Of a stretch of DNA of 64,000 bases, positions 32,073-44,829 are shown one piece after another. Under the pieces are notes generated by a model that searched no databases, had not been told where the DNA came from, and was given only the letters and a program-made list of their open reading frames with translations. The stretch spans positions 192,807,112 to 192,871,111 of the forward strand of contig OX465281.1 of the NCBI GenBank assembly GCA_949987705.1, given 5' to 3'. Both the position numbers and the translations under genes were made by a program. This DNA is from Thereva unica. Lineage: Eukaryota; Arthropoda; Insecta; Diptera; Therevidae. Positions within the stretch are counted from its first letter, which is position 1, and each line of letters opens with the position of its first letter.

Positions 32073-34689
32073 CTTGTTTCCACGGCCGTTTAATGATCCA
32101 ATTAGATCCATTAGATCAATCCAGTTGATGTGAGGGGTTATAAATATTATTTTCAGCCAAAGGATCAAAGTTATATTCGATACTATCTTCCTGATATTAC
32201 TTAGCTGCATAGCTAAAAAAAATATTGAATATGGTCAAATTTTAAGTACGAATAATCGAAATGGGTTGAAGAAATGACTTGAAATACTTTTTCAAATCTA
32301 ATGGTCTAAGTTCATCTGAAAGAAGGTTGAACTTACCACCTAAAATTTCCGTTCCTTTTCTACATCTTAACACACACTGTATTCACTGTTGCTAACTCCT
32401 AAAATATTCCAATTGATAAACTCTTTTAGGAAATATTTTCCAAAAAAAAAAGTTCACAAACTCCATTATTCAGTCTCATGAATATGAATTCAGGAACTTG
32501 GATTTGAATTATTGATTTGGAAGTGTTAATCGAACAAATAAAAACACATTACCAATTGCGTTAAAAATATCAACTTTGCCAGACCAATTTTTTTAGCCAC
32601 AAACTTTCCTTCAGCAAGGCAGCATCTTCGTTTTCGATTACACATACACATTACAAGATATTCAAGAGCTTATCTCCTTCTGTTAACATTTATCTTTCGA
32701 TATCTACAGATATATGGGATGAAGTTCGCCGTCGTTTATTGTTCTTTCGGATCCCATTCCAATTCGTGCACGGCCCCCAATGCTCCACTGCGAGAACTCC
32801 AGCCAACTAACATCATTTATTTTCACTTCCACAATTTCTTAGCAAATAAGAACAATATTCGGCGGGAGTTTTTTTTCTTGTACTTTGCACTTTGATGAGT
32901 TGCTAAAGTTTTTTTTTTCTTTCTGTATTTTTTTTCACGAAGCTCTTCTGCTCTGATCCCTAAGCGAGTTTTTTCCTAAACGGGAGAGAGAATTCTTACA
33001 GGAAAATCCAAATAAATCACTGTCACCAGCTGCTTTAATTAATTTAGGCTTTGCGCCATTTTTCCATTTCCTTATGGGTAACAGGAGTAAAAATGTAAAT
33101 TACTAAAAGTGAAAATAAAGGTAGATAAGAGAGACTAGATAGTAAAGTAAGGATGAGCCAATACCTGGCTGAAGGGCGCATTAAATGAAACGCAGGTCCC
33201 AGAGACCGGCGGAACTCCTTTTGCCGCATCCTAAATATTCTAAAAACGTAGATCACACGAACGGAATTCCGGAAAGGTGAGAATGAATTTTACAGGGCGA
33301 AAATATTTTCACTTTCGACCTCAACCGATGGGACGTGCCACTCTTCATTTCGCTAAAATAAATTAACCTCCCTGTATCCTGCAAGGATACACACATTTAC
33401 ACATCTGCTTAGCATCGCCTCACTCACAGATCCTGAATAGGCATTTGCTGAATGTAAATAAAAATTGTAACAAGTAAACTCAGGGAAAAAGAATCCTTGA
33501 ATCCACGGGGTGAAATGTGAGCTGGGTGGGAGGCGGATGCTGCTCTGTGTGTGGCGGGGGGGGATCTGCTTATTTAAAGATAAAGTATTTGGGAAGGTAC
33601 GCGTCGATGGGCTCATAGAGGGTTTGTGGCAATCCGCTTCTAAACAGAGAGGGCCAGGACCAAATTGGTAGGACCGGCGAGCTGTATTCAGTCTGAAATT
33701 AATTTCTTTTAGTACTGTACGAAATACACAATTATTTACTTTTCAAGTTTTTTTTTTTTTGTGTGAAAAGGACCTCGACTGGACCAAGCCAACAAAGGGG
33801 GTGGTATATTACACCCGCCTTTCTCGCCCTCACTCCCGGATTTTTTAATTAGTAATTTTTGGCCAAGGATGTTATGACTAGAGCAATCTTTTGGGAGAAA
33901 GTCAAATGCCCTTCTGTTAAATTTTGCATAAGAAGAGAGGGTCAAAATTTATGACTCGCTGATTTGCGTACCTAGGTGGGTGGTATCAAGAAAAAAAAAT
34001 AAACGAACACAAGATGAAGAAAGAAAAAGGGGGCGAAAACTCTGGTATTCATTTCTTGTGGGACTAATTAAAACTTTGAATTTATGACTCCTTTGGGGTT
34101 TGAAATTTTCCTATTCATGATGGTGCAGCATAAGGCTGTATGATTCTATTTAGGATTTCAGGTTGTATGAAGAAGATGAATTCTTTAAGGAACTTTCGTT
34201 TTGTTAGAAATCCTACAAAAAAATTCCTTTTCAGAAATTAGATCTGCATTAGGAATTCTTCTTGTTAACTTGTTAATGAAGGTGCAGCCTCAAATAATAT
34301 TATTACAGGAAAATATGAGTTGTAAAAATACATATATGAGAATGAGGAGTATTTATGTTTGTGCGGCACTAATTGCACGGTATATTACGAATACCGTCTC
34401 GTCGGGAAACACAGGGTATGGAATAATATATTGATGACAGCTTATAAATGACACAGTCCCAAAAATTTCCAAGAGAATCCAATTAAGACTTGTTCAAACC
34501 AAAAAATGTCTAGCCACAACAAACAGTTAATACATTAATCAAAAACACTAGCTACTGACAACTTTAATGAAAGGTTTATTTTTTTTATTTATAATTTAAG
34601 GGAAACACAAGGTACATATACGTACGTACAAAATCACTCAATAAGTTCATAGGATGACCAATAAGAAAACTTAATCCATAATATAGTTA
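32073..34689. other. Stretch with no recognised gene
   Basis: 2.6 kb of AT-rich DNA. Small open frames at 33044-33256, 33353-33616 and 34201-34434 show no family features. Confidence 0.35.
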
Positions 34690-35630
34690 AGAGTTACATT
34701 CATTCAAACGCTTCTCTAGCATTTCTATGCCTTTCTTATAGAAATATTTCCCCAACCCCTCAATTTCTGCGATCACGTCCTCATTGGAGCCATATTTCTT
34801 TCCGGGGTCCATTTTTTTTAATTTTCGGATTATGTACTAGCCGCCCGAGGCTAATTCTAGTTAAGTCGGTGGATGTGGAAGCACTTCGAAGTATAACTCG
34901 GTCGTTTTTACCATTGCTTCGATCGATGGTGTATTGCCTTTTTTTATGTGAAAGACTAGAGTCTCAGGAAAGGCCCTTTGTACTGTCTTGGTGAAAGCGC
35001 ACTTTTCTCTTCTTCATTTGGGCTGTTACCTTCAAGTCCTCGTCTTATGTAATATTCACAATGGATCCCGTTTCCTTTTCAAAATAGTCGAAGCACTTCC
35101 CAAAATACGGACGCTTTATTTAGCCCTCACAGCCGAATTTTGCGTTTTTTGTCGCTTTGGAGGGCTTTCCTGGTAGCTGTCCACTCAGCTGACTGCCAAC
35201 TTAACTGTAAAGTGTAGTGATGGATCCACATTTCATCCATTCTCACATCGCATGAAAAAATCCAAAACAGCCTAAATGGCTTCAAACTGCGCTCTGAATC
35301 ATCAATTTATTGTTTTAAGTCAACAATGAACAAACGCGGTACTCACAGAGCATTTTGTATGGACAGGTGCTCATGCAAATTAGTAAATTCATTCTGATAT
35401 ATTCTAGGTGTCAACTATATCACGCAACTTGACTTTCCGCTCTTCCAAAACGATTTTTGCACATTCTTTTTTTTTTAATGCAGGATTTGGCGGTCCAGAC
35501 CATTCATTATCCTCGCTGATTCTGCGACGGCGTTTAAAATCTACTACTCCACCTTTTGTTTGGATAGAGCAGAGCAGGACTAACACATTTCAACCCACTG
35601 ATTCGCTTGAAAGGAGCTCTTTCCACTAAA
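34690..35630 (-). pseudogene. mariner transposase relic
   Basis: The whole protein order can be followed on the minus strand despite stops and frameshifts. The N-terminal DNA-binding part reads FKRRRRISEDNEWSG and IVLEERKVKLRDIVDT (35600-35404). The first catalytic region reads MDEMWIHHYTLQ (near 35240), then KASVFW and EYY. The second region reads SIEAMVKTTELYFEVLPHPP. The C-terminus reads PGKKYGSNEDVIAEIEGLGK and FYKKGIEMLEKRLNEC (near 34690). These are mariner-family blocks in the right order and spacing for a transposase of about 340 residues. Terminal repeats were not found. Confidence 0.85.
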
Positions 35631-35739
35631 ATGAAAAGGTGTGTCAATACACCAATCTAAGATTTTTCCAAGGCTTTGAAAATTACAAAAGTAGCGTCAC
35701 TAAAGCGACTGTGACTTGTAAAGAAATGGTCGGAGTGAC

Positions 35740-37230
35740 ATGACATATATCGCTTGAAGGTTGTATTATCTAAAAGTCATATGGATTTGCCAGGCCCCAT
35801 ATATATGGCATCCGAAGATGTGCTGTCATAGGTTTTGATGCGAGATCAACGATAGCCTGAACGGAGGATGGAAGTATTCCATCCTTTGTGATGCACCAAA
35901 AACGCATTTCTCTAGCTTAATAGTTAAACCGAAGCTATCGAGGCGTTTAATGCTGTAAACATACTAAGGGCGAAAATAGTTTCCACAGCGACTGGAAAAA
36001 ACGAATAGAACACACAGCTTTTCTATGAGTATGAAGGGTGCAGCACAATATGCAGACCACTCGACGACGAGGTCGCCGAGAGTGGCGACTCAATCAATCC
36101 AAGTTCTATTTCGTAGCCGTCGCCCCTCAAAGTTGCCTGGGCGGTGTGACATGGGATTGTGTTGCTATTCTCGTATGTTCCTGTGCGCGTGTGTAGCATT
36201 CGGATGTCGAAGATGATTATTCTTGTGTGTGCTTTTTAATTTGTGTGCACCGTCGCCGTCGCCCTTAGTATGTTTACAGCATAAAGAGCTCTTCGAGGAG
36301 AACGATATGTTCATCCTCGGTTTTACTTGCGATAAGTATATCGTCCAAGGACTATACATAAACGAAGTCGAGATCTCTCGTAACTTCATTTATGAACAAT
36401 TGAAAGGTTTGTGCTGCATTTCGTAAGCCGAACGGCATACGTGTAAACTCATATAGGCCGAATGGCGTAACGAGTGCAGTCTTATGCCCGTCTTCTGGGG
36501 CAATTGGTATGTGATGGTATGCACGTACCAAATCAACCTTTGAAAAAATTGTGCAACCGTGAAGATTCACGGAGAAGTTCTGTATGTGCGGGATTGGATA
36601 TCTATCCGGCACAGTGACAACATTAATCATGAGAGTCCCGTTTAGGGACCAGATGAAGCGGAGATGCTGCGGGGGACGACGAAGGTCGACAAATCCCCAA
36701 TTGGACCATATGGTCGAACTCTAACTTTGCCATCTTCAGTTTCTCCGGATGGAGTCGCCGAGCGGTGACAAAATTTAATTGCCCTATAGTCACAATGTGG
36801 TGTTGCACATTGTGTTTAACTGGAAAGTTATAGACCGGAAATTTGGCATGGAAATGTCTCGGGGTTGTAGTCGACTGTGGCGCACACGTTGATTCGGAAA
36901 ATGGTGCGTTTGTCAACTAAATGCCGATATTCGAAATCGACGGACAATTTGAACTTCGTTAAGAAGTCCGCCCCGATAATGACTTTAGTGGTGTCGGCTA
37001 TAATAAAGTTGTAAACATATCGTCGGCGTAAGCCGAGCTCAAGTTCAAGCAACTTTGTGCCGAAAGTTCGGATCAGTGATGCGTTGGCCGCATACAGAAG
37101 GACGTTCGGGCTTCCGTTATGGGCCGGGAACGCCTTGGCGGGAACAATTGAGACGTCCGAGCCCGAATCAATCAGAAAATCCATCCGATTGTTGTTGTCT
37201 CGAACGAATAGGCGATATGAGCGGCCTTTT
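35740..37230 (-). pseudogene. Ty3/gypsy-type LTR retrotransposon pol relic
   Basis: The minus strand encodes an aspartic protease segment (FLIDSGSDVSIVP, 37184 downward; IIGADFL nearby). After a linker come reverse transcriptase blocks [43 protein letters not shown] and a decayed YDDILIASK-type box, then a segment after the catalytic box. The frame changes between 36623 and 36640 and again later. The 331-bp TIR element at 35951-36281 splits the last part. Gag, RNase H, integrase and LTRs were not found, so this is an internal scrap. Confidence 0.85.
35951..36281. mobile_element. 331-bp TIR element with TAA target duplication
   Basis: The ends TGCTGTAAACATACTAAGGG and its exact inverse ending at 36281 are perfect over at least 22 bp. 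TAA flanks both sides (35948-35950, 36282-36284). Removing it rejoins the host pol relic in frame. Non-coding, with a CG-richer centre. A TWA duplication suggests PIF/Harbinger type, but the TIR is not a standard one. Confidence 0.9.
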
Positions 37231-38188
37231 TCTTCGCCGGTTTGGCTTGGCCACCACCGAAACTGCAGGAGGCCTTGCAGGTGCGTGCCTCACTACCATA
37301 ACGGTAGTAGTCCAGGAGAGATAGAGAAAAAGTATTTAAAAGTTGAAATAAATATAACCTGCGATTTCTTGACGCTGTAATTAAGAGAAAAATCCTAGGA
37401 ATTCAATGAATGTGTTTTGGATAAAATTGGTCCAGGGTACCTAACAGGTGGTAAAAAGCTAATAATAGTAGCGAAAACACGTTTTTTCACGTTTTGGGTA
37501 CGAAAAAAATGTTGTTTTGGAAAACAAAAAATACTACATAATAGTGCTTAAAAAAACGAAAATTATGAGTTTTGAACCATTGATATCGGTCAACAGGTTT
37601 TTGCAGAAAAATTCAAAAACCATTAAAAATGGCCGTTTTTTGACATTTAATTATAGGGAGTGTAATTATCGTAGAACCTTGTGTCAGGGCTTAAATTGTG
37701 GCCACTGATGGTGCCTACCTACAGTAAAAATTTCATAAAAAAATAATGGTAACTTTTCGAGTAAATCTCAAAAATGTAAAAACACATGTTTCACGAGAAA
37801 AGGTTGAACAAGGCCAACAGTGGTCCTAGAAATTATTTGATTGGCATTTTGGCTCGCAAAGGTTTGCTTTACAACCCCATTTTCATGAAATGTATGTAAG
37901 GTTTGATTTAACACCTTAAAACCCCGTTTGAAAACCACCCTTTTTCCAGTTTTTTGAATTAAAAACTTTACTTTTGAGCTTTTTCTTGAAAATCGTAGAT
38001 CTAGGCTTTGTTCCAAACAATAAATTAAATTTCAACTTTCACTACGATAATATTGCTTCCAGAGCCAAAAGTTTCTTGGTGTTATAGAGAAGAGTCCAAG
38101 AATTCGATAACGTTCGGGCCCCAAAAACTCTTTTCTTTTCGCTCGTCTATCCTGGAAGTGTTCGAGCTTGTTTCTTTTGAGCGTCGAT
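37231..38188. other. Stretch with no recognised gene
   Basis: AT-rich, non-coding. Confidence 0.35.
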
Positions 38189-38595
38189 CACAGGCATGCA
38201 AAAAACGGGTCATTTTTTTTCTTTTCAGTCCAATAGTCATATCCCAAGTATTTTTTCGCGCTGAGTCCGAATCCGTTGGCCAAATTGCCCTATCCGAAGT
38301 TTTTCTTTTCAGTATTACAAAAAAAGTTTTTTCAAATTTCACGCTTTCGATATGGTTTTCTGTAGATTTTGGCATGCTGAAAACGATCCCGTTGTCCCAT
38401 TTGCCCTATCATTCCATAGTTTTGAGATATTTAACTCGCAAAAGTGCAAAAAACACGCTTTTTGGAACTTTTAGGTTAGGATTGCTCAAAATCCTGACGT
38501 GATAGGGCAATTTGGCCAACGGATTCGGATTCAGCGCGAAAAAATACTTGGGATATGACTATTGGACTGAAAAGAAAAAACCTTGCAGGCCTGTG
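38189..38595. mobile_element. Foldback element, internally deleted copy
   Basis: The ends CACAGGCATGCAAAAAACGG and GCAGGCCTGTG match 42029-42689. The outer inverted arms (38222-38296 versus about 38505-38575) include TAGTCATATCCCAAGTATTT and GGCCAAATTGCCCTATC. Most of one arm is missing relative to the palindromic copy. No target duplication was seen. Confidence 0.8.
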
Positions 38596-41500
38596 AGTCT
38601 TTAAGTATAACAATCCAAAGGACGACTGTACATAACGAAAATGATCATGTTCACATAAAGCACATTAAGAAATACATTTGGTGCAGATTCTTTTGTTTTG
38701 GTTGAATATTGCTGTCGTATAGCGGTGTGAACAGCTTAGTTCTCGGCTATTTAGATCTTCTGGTCCAGTTTGGCTGTCGCGTCCCGTATGTGCTCATAAG
38801 CGTCCAGTGTTTGCCCGTTGTAAGGCCATCTTTTATTTTTACTCGGGTAATTATGTGTGCACTGAATACCGCAAGGTCATACAGATCTAAGTCGGGTTAC
38901 ATTGGAAGCACTCGGGTTACGTTGGAAGAACAATATTGTAAAAAATTATTGGTCAGCTGCAGCAGCTGGGATACAACCGGCACCGCAGTGACATAATTAC
39001 ATTCTGATAAAAGAATTGAGAATGAAATAGGGAATATAAGTAAAAGGGCATTGAACCTAAAATATTTGAATGATTTACTAATGATTATATTTTCAGATAG
39101 AGAGAAGCAGGAGTAATAGAATTACTCCCTAGCAAATTTGAAATTTTAATCACTTTTGAATCAATTTTGAATATAAAAGTAAAGTAGAGGAATTTAGAAA
39201 TTAATTAGACGTGTGAATTATAGGACATAATGTAATTATTTTAAACCACTTTTGTCTTTAATTCTGAAACCTTTGAATATTACAGAAAGCTAAGGTAAAA
39301 AAAAGGGAAATATTGTGGATTCTTCATTTTGGAAGAATTTAAAAATTTTATTATTACGACCGTGCGCCGTAACACAAACCGACGAGTTTTTGGAGAAAAA
39401 CTTAGACCTTATTCAAAGTACTTAAAAATACCTTTAAAATGAGCTTTGGTAAAATTTATTAGCATCATACAACGGAGTTATGATGAAAATAATATGGTTG
39501 TCTCCATTTTGCGGCAACAATGAAACGAATGGCTTAACGTCAAGAATTGAAAGTAAATGAAACCCATGTGCAATCAACTTTGTTTAGGCATTAGAATCTG
39601 TGTAGAATGTCCATATCTGAAAAAAGTTAGATTTACGTTAGTAATATTTTTGAAAAATATTCCTTTTTTCAGCAATAACTAATAAACTGCTTGAAATATG
39701 AAGGGTTTTTCTTGAAAAAATAGCTTAATAATAAATTATAGATAATTTAATTCTAAACAGACGGTAAAGTCTCCTTGAAAGTTTTCTGTAAGATATATTG
39801 TGGCCAAATGGGGGGGGGTTACAATCCCGAAAACTCAAATTTAAGCTTACACTGATCCCTCCCTCCCCCTACACATCCTAAAAATAAAATTTTGTCCTGC
39901 ATTTTTGCAATGTTAAAGTACCATTTCCATGGACTATTAAGATATGGCTAAATCCTACACAAAAACATTTATCATGGTTATGCGAATGCCATACGTTTTG
40001 CCCAATTTGGTGCATTAACGCCCGTAATTGCGTGTTTTTAGTGTTTTAAAATTTAAAAAATCTCACGTGAGATTATTGGGGGAGGAAGGACGGGGTGGGT
40101 CAAAATCTCACGATATCTTACCAAGGGAAGGAGGGGGTCGAAAAATCACCAAAATTACCTCACGTAATTAATGGACAACCCTTAACCCGAAAATAATAAT
40201 TAGTGTTCTTTATAATGTGATTTGAATTATAGTATTTGTCATAATTTTGCTAAAATTTAAATCGATATCACCACAGAGTTTTTCAAACCTTATGTTAACC
40301 TTTATCTAAAAGAAAAACTAAAATTTAAACTTTCCTTATAAATAAATGAACTTTCCATTTTAAGTTTCCTTTCATTCCACATTTTTATACGAAAACATTG
40401 TCTTCTGGCATTTCCATTGAGATTAAATAAAAGTTAAATATAAAATTTTTTTAGTCTTAAAATTAATTCTGAAACAAGAACCGACAATAAACAAAATTCC
40501 CATTAAAACTTATGAAATGAAGCGAAGCTTATATGTCTAGAGATTACATTTCAAATATCAAGGAATGAGACGATCCCCCATACATGCATACGTATAGTGT
40601 ACAGTGTTTTGCGATGAAAAAAATTCCAATAAAATTCGAGAATCAAATTTCGGTAAAAACATCTTCTCCCAAAAGCACTTTGAAGTTTATGTCCTGGTCG
40701 GGATGTACGATTTTTAGGAGATAATCTCCCTATTTCCTCTGAAGGTTGGAGGGATGCCTTTCATGATATAATCTGGTATTCTATTGTCATTCGATATTTG
40801 AAGACGATATGAACCGCCTTTGGTGTTCACAATTCGATAAAGGTTTTTCTTTTCTATTTTTAAATTAATTTATTGGTAGAATTTCACAGGATATGAGCTT
40901 TTTATTCCTTTGGGTTTCGAAATGCTTGAAGAATGAATCTTTTAACGTGTATGGCTTTTTCTATGATGTCTACTACGTGTACATATATGTATGTTGGGGA
41001 AGCAATCCTTTAAATGTCATCGCCCTCAAAAGGATCGGGCGGAAAATTAATTCCCCTAGCGAGAGACGCCCTTTGGCATGGCTGGATGAGTTTTCACATT
41101 GTCATAATATCCATTAAATAACAAAGTTATTCCCATCCATTCTCCCGGACATAATCAGAAGGTAGTTATTACAAGTTAGCACCCCTCTTAGCATCCCCAT
41201 TGGGGACTTAACTGTTCTATGATCATATTACTTAAACACCAGCCTCTATAGATAAAACAGTCTACGCATTTCACGGGCTTTCTTGTATAGGTGTATTATT
41301 CGTTGATTGTTTTCTGGGAATGGGAATATAAAGCCCGTTTTAGGCGAATGTCCTAAGGACACTGGTGAGGTACACTCTTAATTATAAGAATTCAATTCTG
41401 GCTCCTTATCAACCCTCACCTTAATGAAATCGCATTCTTCCATCTTGAAGCTCAAATCAATTAACATCCCTTCTTCCATTCATGCGATTTCCTTTCGCAG

Positions 41501-42025
41501 TCCGACATCGGGGTTGATTTGTTAGGGTTAGGATAAAAGGGATATTCCGGCCAGACTGTGTAAGGTGCACATTATTTTGTGCTTAATGACTAGAATTTAT
41601 GTCGTTTATCGGGATTGGCGCAAAAACAGGGAAGGTACGTTAAGTCGGCTGGTGAACAGTAGCCAGGAGCATAAGGATTGAGGTAACCAATGATTTTACG
41701 GATAGAGATAAACTTCTTATGTTTACTTGTATAGCTGTGAATTTAGCTATTTTTATCAGACTACCTATATTCTTTATGTTTTTACAGTCTGGAACAAAAG
41801 TGATGATTGTAATTGAAAACTGAGGCTGGAACGAAGATAACGAGCTTAATATGTAATGGCTCTGATTGTAGTTTATGCGTTTGAATAGTCACCTTCAACA
41901 AAAAAAAAATTTTGTTGTCTGTAAAGAGGGTTTACGGACGATAGTTTAACGTGACAACGTCATGAGAAAACATTGATGAAATGGTTGCATACTTTTATGA
42001 ATAAAATTGAATCATTTATATTAAA
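38596..42025. other. Stretch with no recognised gene
   Basis: 3.4 kb of AT-rich DNA with G-runs near 39810 and 40085. No element end, RNA gene or protein family was recognised. Confidence 0.35.
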
Positions 42026-42028
42026 TAA

Positions 42029-42689
42029 CACAGGCCTGCAAGGTTTTTTCTTTTCAATTTAATAGTCATATCCCAAGTATTTTTTCGCGCTGAATCCGAA
42101 TCCGTTGGCCAAATTACCCTATCACGTCAGGATTTTGAGCAATCCTAACCTAAAAGTGCCAAAAAGCGTGTTTTTGGCACTTTTGCGCGTTAAATATCTC
42201 AAAACTATGGAATGATAGGGCAAATCTGACAACGGGATCGTTTTCAGCATGCCAAAATCTACAGAAAACCATGTCGAAAGCGTGAAATTTGAAAAAACTT
42301 TATTTGTAATACTGAAAAGAAAAACTTCGGTGCAACGATGATATCATGTGTTAATAAAAATCGTCGATTTCGCGCCAAGAAGTTTTTCTTTTCAGTATTA
42401 CAAAAAAAGTTTTTTCAAATTTCACGCTTTCGACATGGTTTTCTGTAGATTTTGGCATGCTGAAAACGATCCCGTTGTCAGATTTGCCCTATCATTCCAT
42501 AGTTTTGAGATATTTAACGCGCAAAAGTGCCAAAAACACGCTTTTTGGCACTTTTAGGTTAGGATTGCTCAAAATCCTGACGTGATAGGGTAATTTGGCC
42601 AACGGATTCGGATTCAGCGCGAAAAAATACTTGGGATATGACTATTAAATTGAAAAGAAAAAAAATGACCCGTTTTTTGCAGGCCTGTG
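42029..42689. mobile_element. 661-bp near-palindromic foldback element
   Basis: Arms of about 300 bp (42029-42327 and 42380-42689) are almost perfect inverse copies around a 52-bp centre. The outermost part differs by a short stretch between GCAAGG/GCAAAAAACGGG and the T-run. Termini are CACAGGCCTGCA. TAA flanks both ends (42026-42028, 42690-42692). No transposase. The superfamily is uncertain. Confidence 0.9.
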
Positions 42690-42894
42690 TAATCATTATT
42701 TTGTATGGATACAAAAAGGAGTGAAATGAAATATTCATTTTGATTGATAAATTAGCTTTTATTTGCACTAATGAATTCAAATATGTTTATTACTTTAATG
42801 AACAGATTATTTACAAGTAACAATGTATAGTAACAAATTCATTTACAGCTTTTATACATGTCTGACATTTAACTTCTTGCAATCTGTGTTATTC

Positions 42895-43980
42895 AGTTAA
42901 GGATAGGTCGATGATAGGAAAAGTATAAAATGAATGAGAGTGTTTCAAGTATAATGTGCCTTGGAAAAATCAAATCGAGGGTTGTTCCTCTCAGCGTTGT
43001 TGACTTAGTAACATCTGATGTGAATTCGAGATGTACATATCCTTCATGAATTTGAGGAATGTATCATCATTTTTCACGTTTGTGTTGAAGTCGCCACAAA
43101 GAAGAATTGGTACATTGGTATCAACTTGCATGATCGGATGCACATACTGCCTGTTATGCACATACGGAAAGAGTGCTTGGTGCAGCAATACACTAATGTT
43201 TGAGACACTTGCTCCAGGATGAATATACACTGCGCCAAGTACAATTTTAAACGTTGTATCAGCAGTGAAGCATGTAATTTCAGCCAAGCAGAGCTCGCCT
43301 GTGTTTCTGATGAGACGAGTTGAGTCCGACAATCCAACGTGGAGAGCTCTGGCCGTGGATGTTGATGTTAATTTTCGATAGATTGCCACCAGCTGCGTTT
43401 GTATCAGAATCCGATCGATTATTCTGCCTGGTTATATATTCATAATTATTGATTGGAACTGGATCAAAATTGTCAAGCATCCACGTTTCAGTCAATACCA
43501 AATAATCCGATCTTGGTATCACGGGATCCGTTTCAATATCGGCGAAGTGCGCAGACAAACTCTGAACATTAAGGTTTGTCACTACAGTTTGCCCAGCGTT
43601 GTTACCGTCATCACAAAATTTCACTCCTTTCGAAGTGATTGTTTGAAGGGCGTGTCCACGGAGTCGAATGTATTCGTTACGGACATCTCGCGTAGTCTGT
43701 GAGTCGTCCCCATCCCGTCCGTGTTTGAAGATAAAAGGCGCATCTTTTTCCGTGATGATGTGCAAGCCGTCTATATTCGTTACCCGACTCAGCGCCACGT
43801 ACACCAACTGTTGTGGTTGCTCCGAGGAGTATTTATAAACAATAACAGTAAACGTCCCACCTTGCGACTTCTGAATGGTAATAGCACAAGCAGGAACGCA
43901 AGGAAACTGTTTGCGTTTGCATTTCACAGTTTTCGTCAGTGTAATGTTCACTATTTTCTTATACACCGGCACCCAGTTAG
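42895..43980 (-). pseudogene. Helentron fragment: helicase C-terminus plus endonuclease
   Basis: The minus strand reads VYKKIVNITLTKTVKCKRKQ, CAITIQKSQGGTF (helicase motif V) and YVALSRVTNIDGLHI (motif VI), then a linker (NEYIRLRGHALQ) and an endonuclease domain: NLNVQSLSAHFADIE, LVLTETWMLDN, then in another frame AIYRKLTST, LGAVYIHPG, ILLCGDFNTNV and, after a further frame change, FSYHRPI. A Pif1-type helicase fused to an apurinic-type endonuclease is characteristic of Helentrons. There are at least two frameshifts (near 43385 and 43000). The Rep domain and most of the helicase are absent. Confidence 0.85.
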
Positions 43981-44829
43981 GAGACAGAGTGTTTGGCTTG
44001 CTTTGCTTATTGTTGACAATTTGACAAATTTAATCTAATTAAATATTGACAATTTTAATCAAAATTTTAAGATTACTACGATAAAATTTTTAAAATTACT
44101 TCGGGAGATAACGGGACATAACGGGACAATGAGTCATCACTTTTCGTGCATGCAGCCGGCGTTCATCGTTTTAATAGACGTTGTCACGTCAAAATGATAT
44201 TTACTAACAGAAATATTCATGAGGCTCCGATTCATTGACGTAGATAGGGGGGATCAAGGGGATCAATCCTAAGAAAATTATAAGCACCAGCACCTCTTTT
44301 AGCATTAGGTATGTGCAATTATATAAAATTCATCTACATCTGTTTTTGTGACAGCTGTGCATTTGAGTACTGTATAATTTCAACGCTTTGAGAAGGCCGA
44401 GCAATGAGGAGCCACGAAGAGGACATAATTGTGGACACATCGAGCACATGCAAATTAAATACAATGAGCCAATAATGGCCACTCGGTTCCTTAATACTCA
44501 AAATTTTAACATTATAATAAACTAGTTGGAGGCCGGCACGCCTCGTTGCACTCATAAGTCAATAGTATGGCGTACGCCAAATCAATTGGGAATCTTAAAA
44601 TTGAGACCTCTTGCCACTCTTGTCGTGTTCAGATGCTATGAGGGAGTGTTACCCGTAAACGAATTTCGAAGAGAAAATTAAAATGCCTGTCCGCTTGCAT
44701 TTCATCCATTTTAATGTGTGTGAAATTGTCACTTTCCGCCTGTGTTTATATTTCCAATTCTTTTAGTGCGCATCATAGCTTCCGTTTATTTTGCAGTTGA
44801 TGTGATAAGAATTTTTTTCGTATTTTTAA
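43981..44829. other. Stretch with no recognised gene
   Basis: It lies between two helicase relics of different type. A frame at 44334-44555 (minus) was not recognised. Confidence 0.35.

Noticed and set aside
38053..38502. A 149-residue protein and its antisense counterpart
   Set aside because: It overlaps the foldback element. Long frames on both strands are a by-product of the inverted repeat.
44334..44555. Part of the Helitron helicase
   Set aside because: No helicase motif or conserved block could be recognised in the translation.
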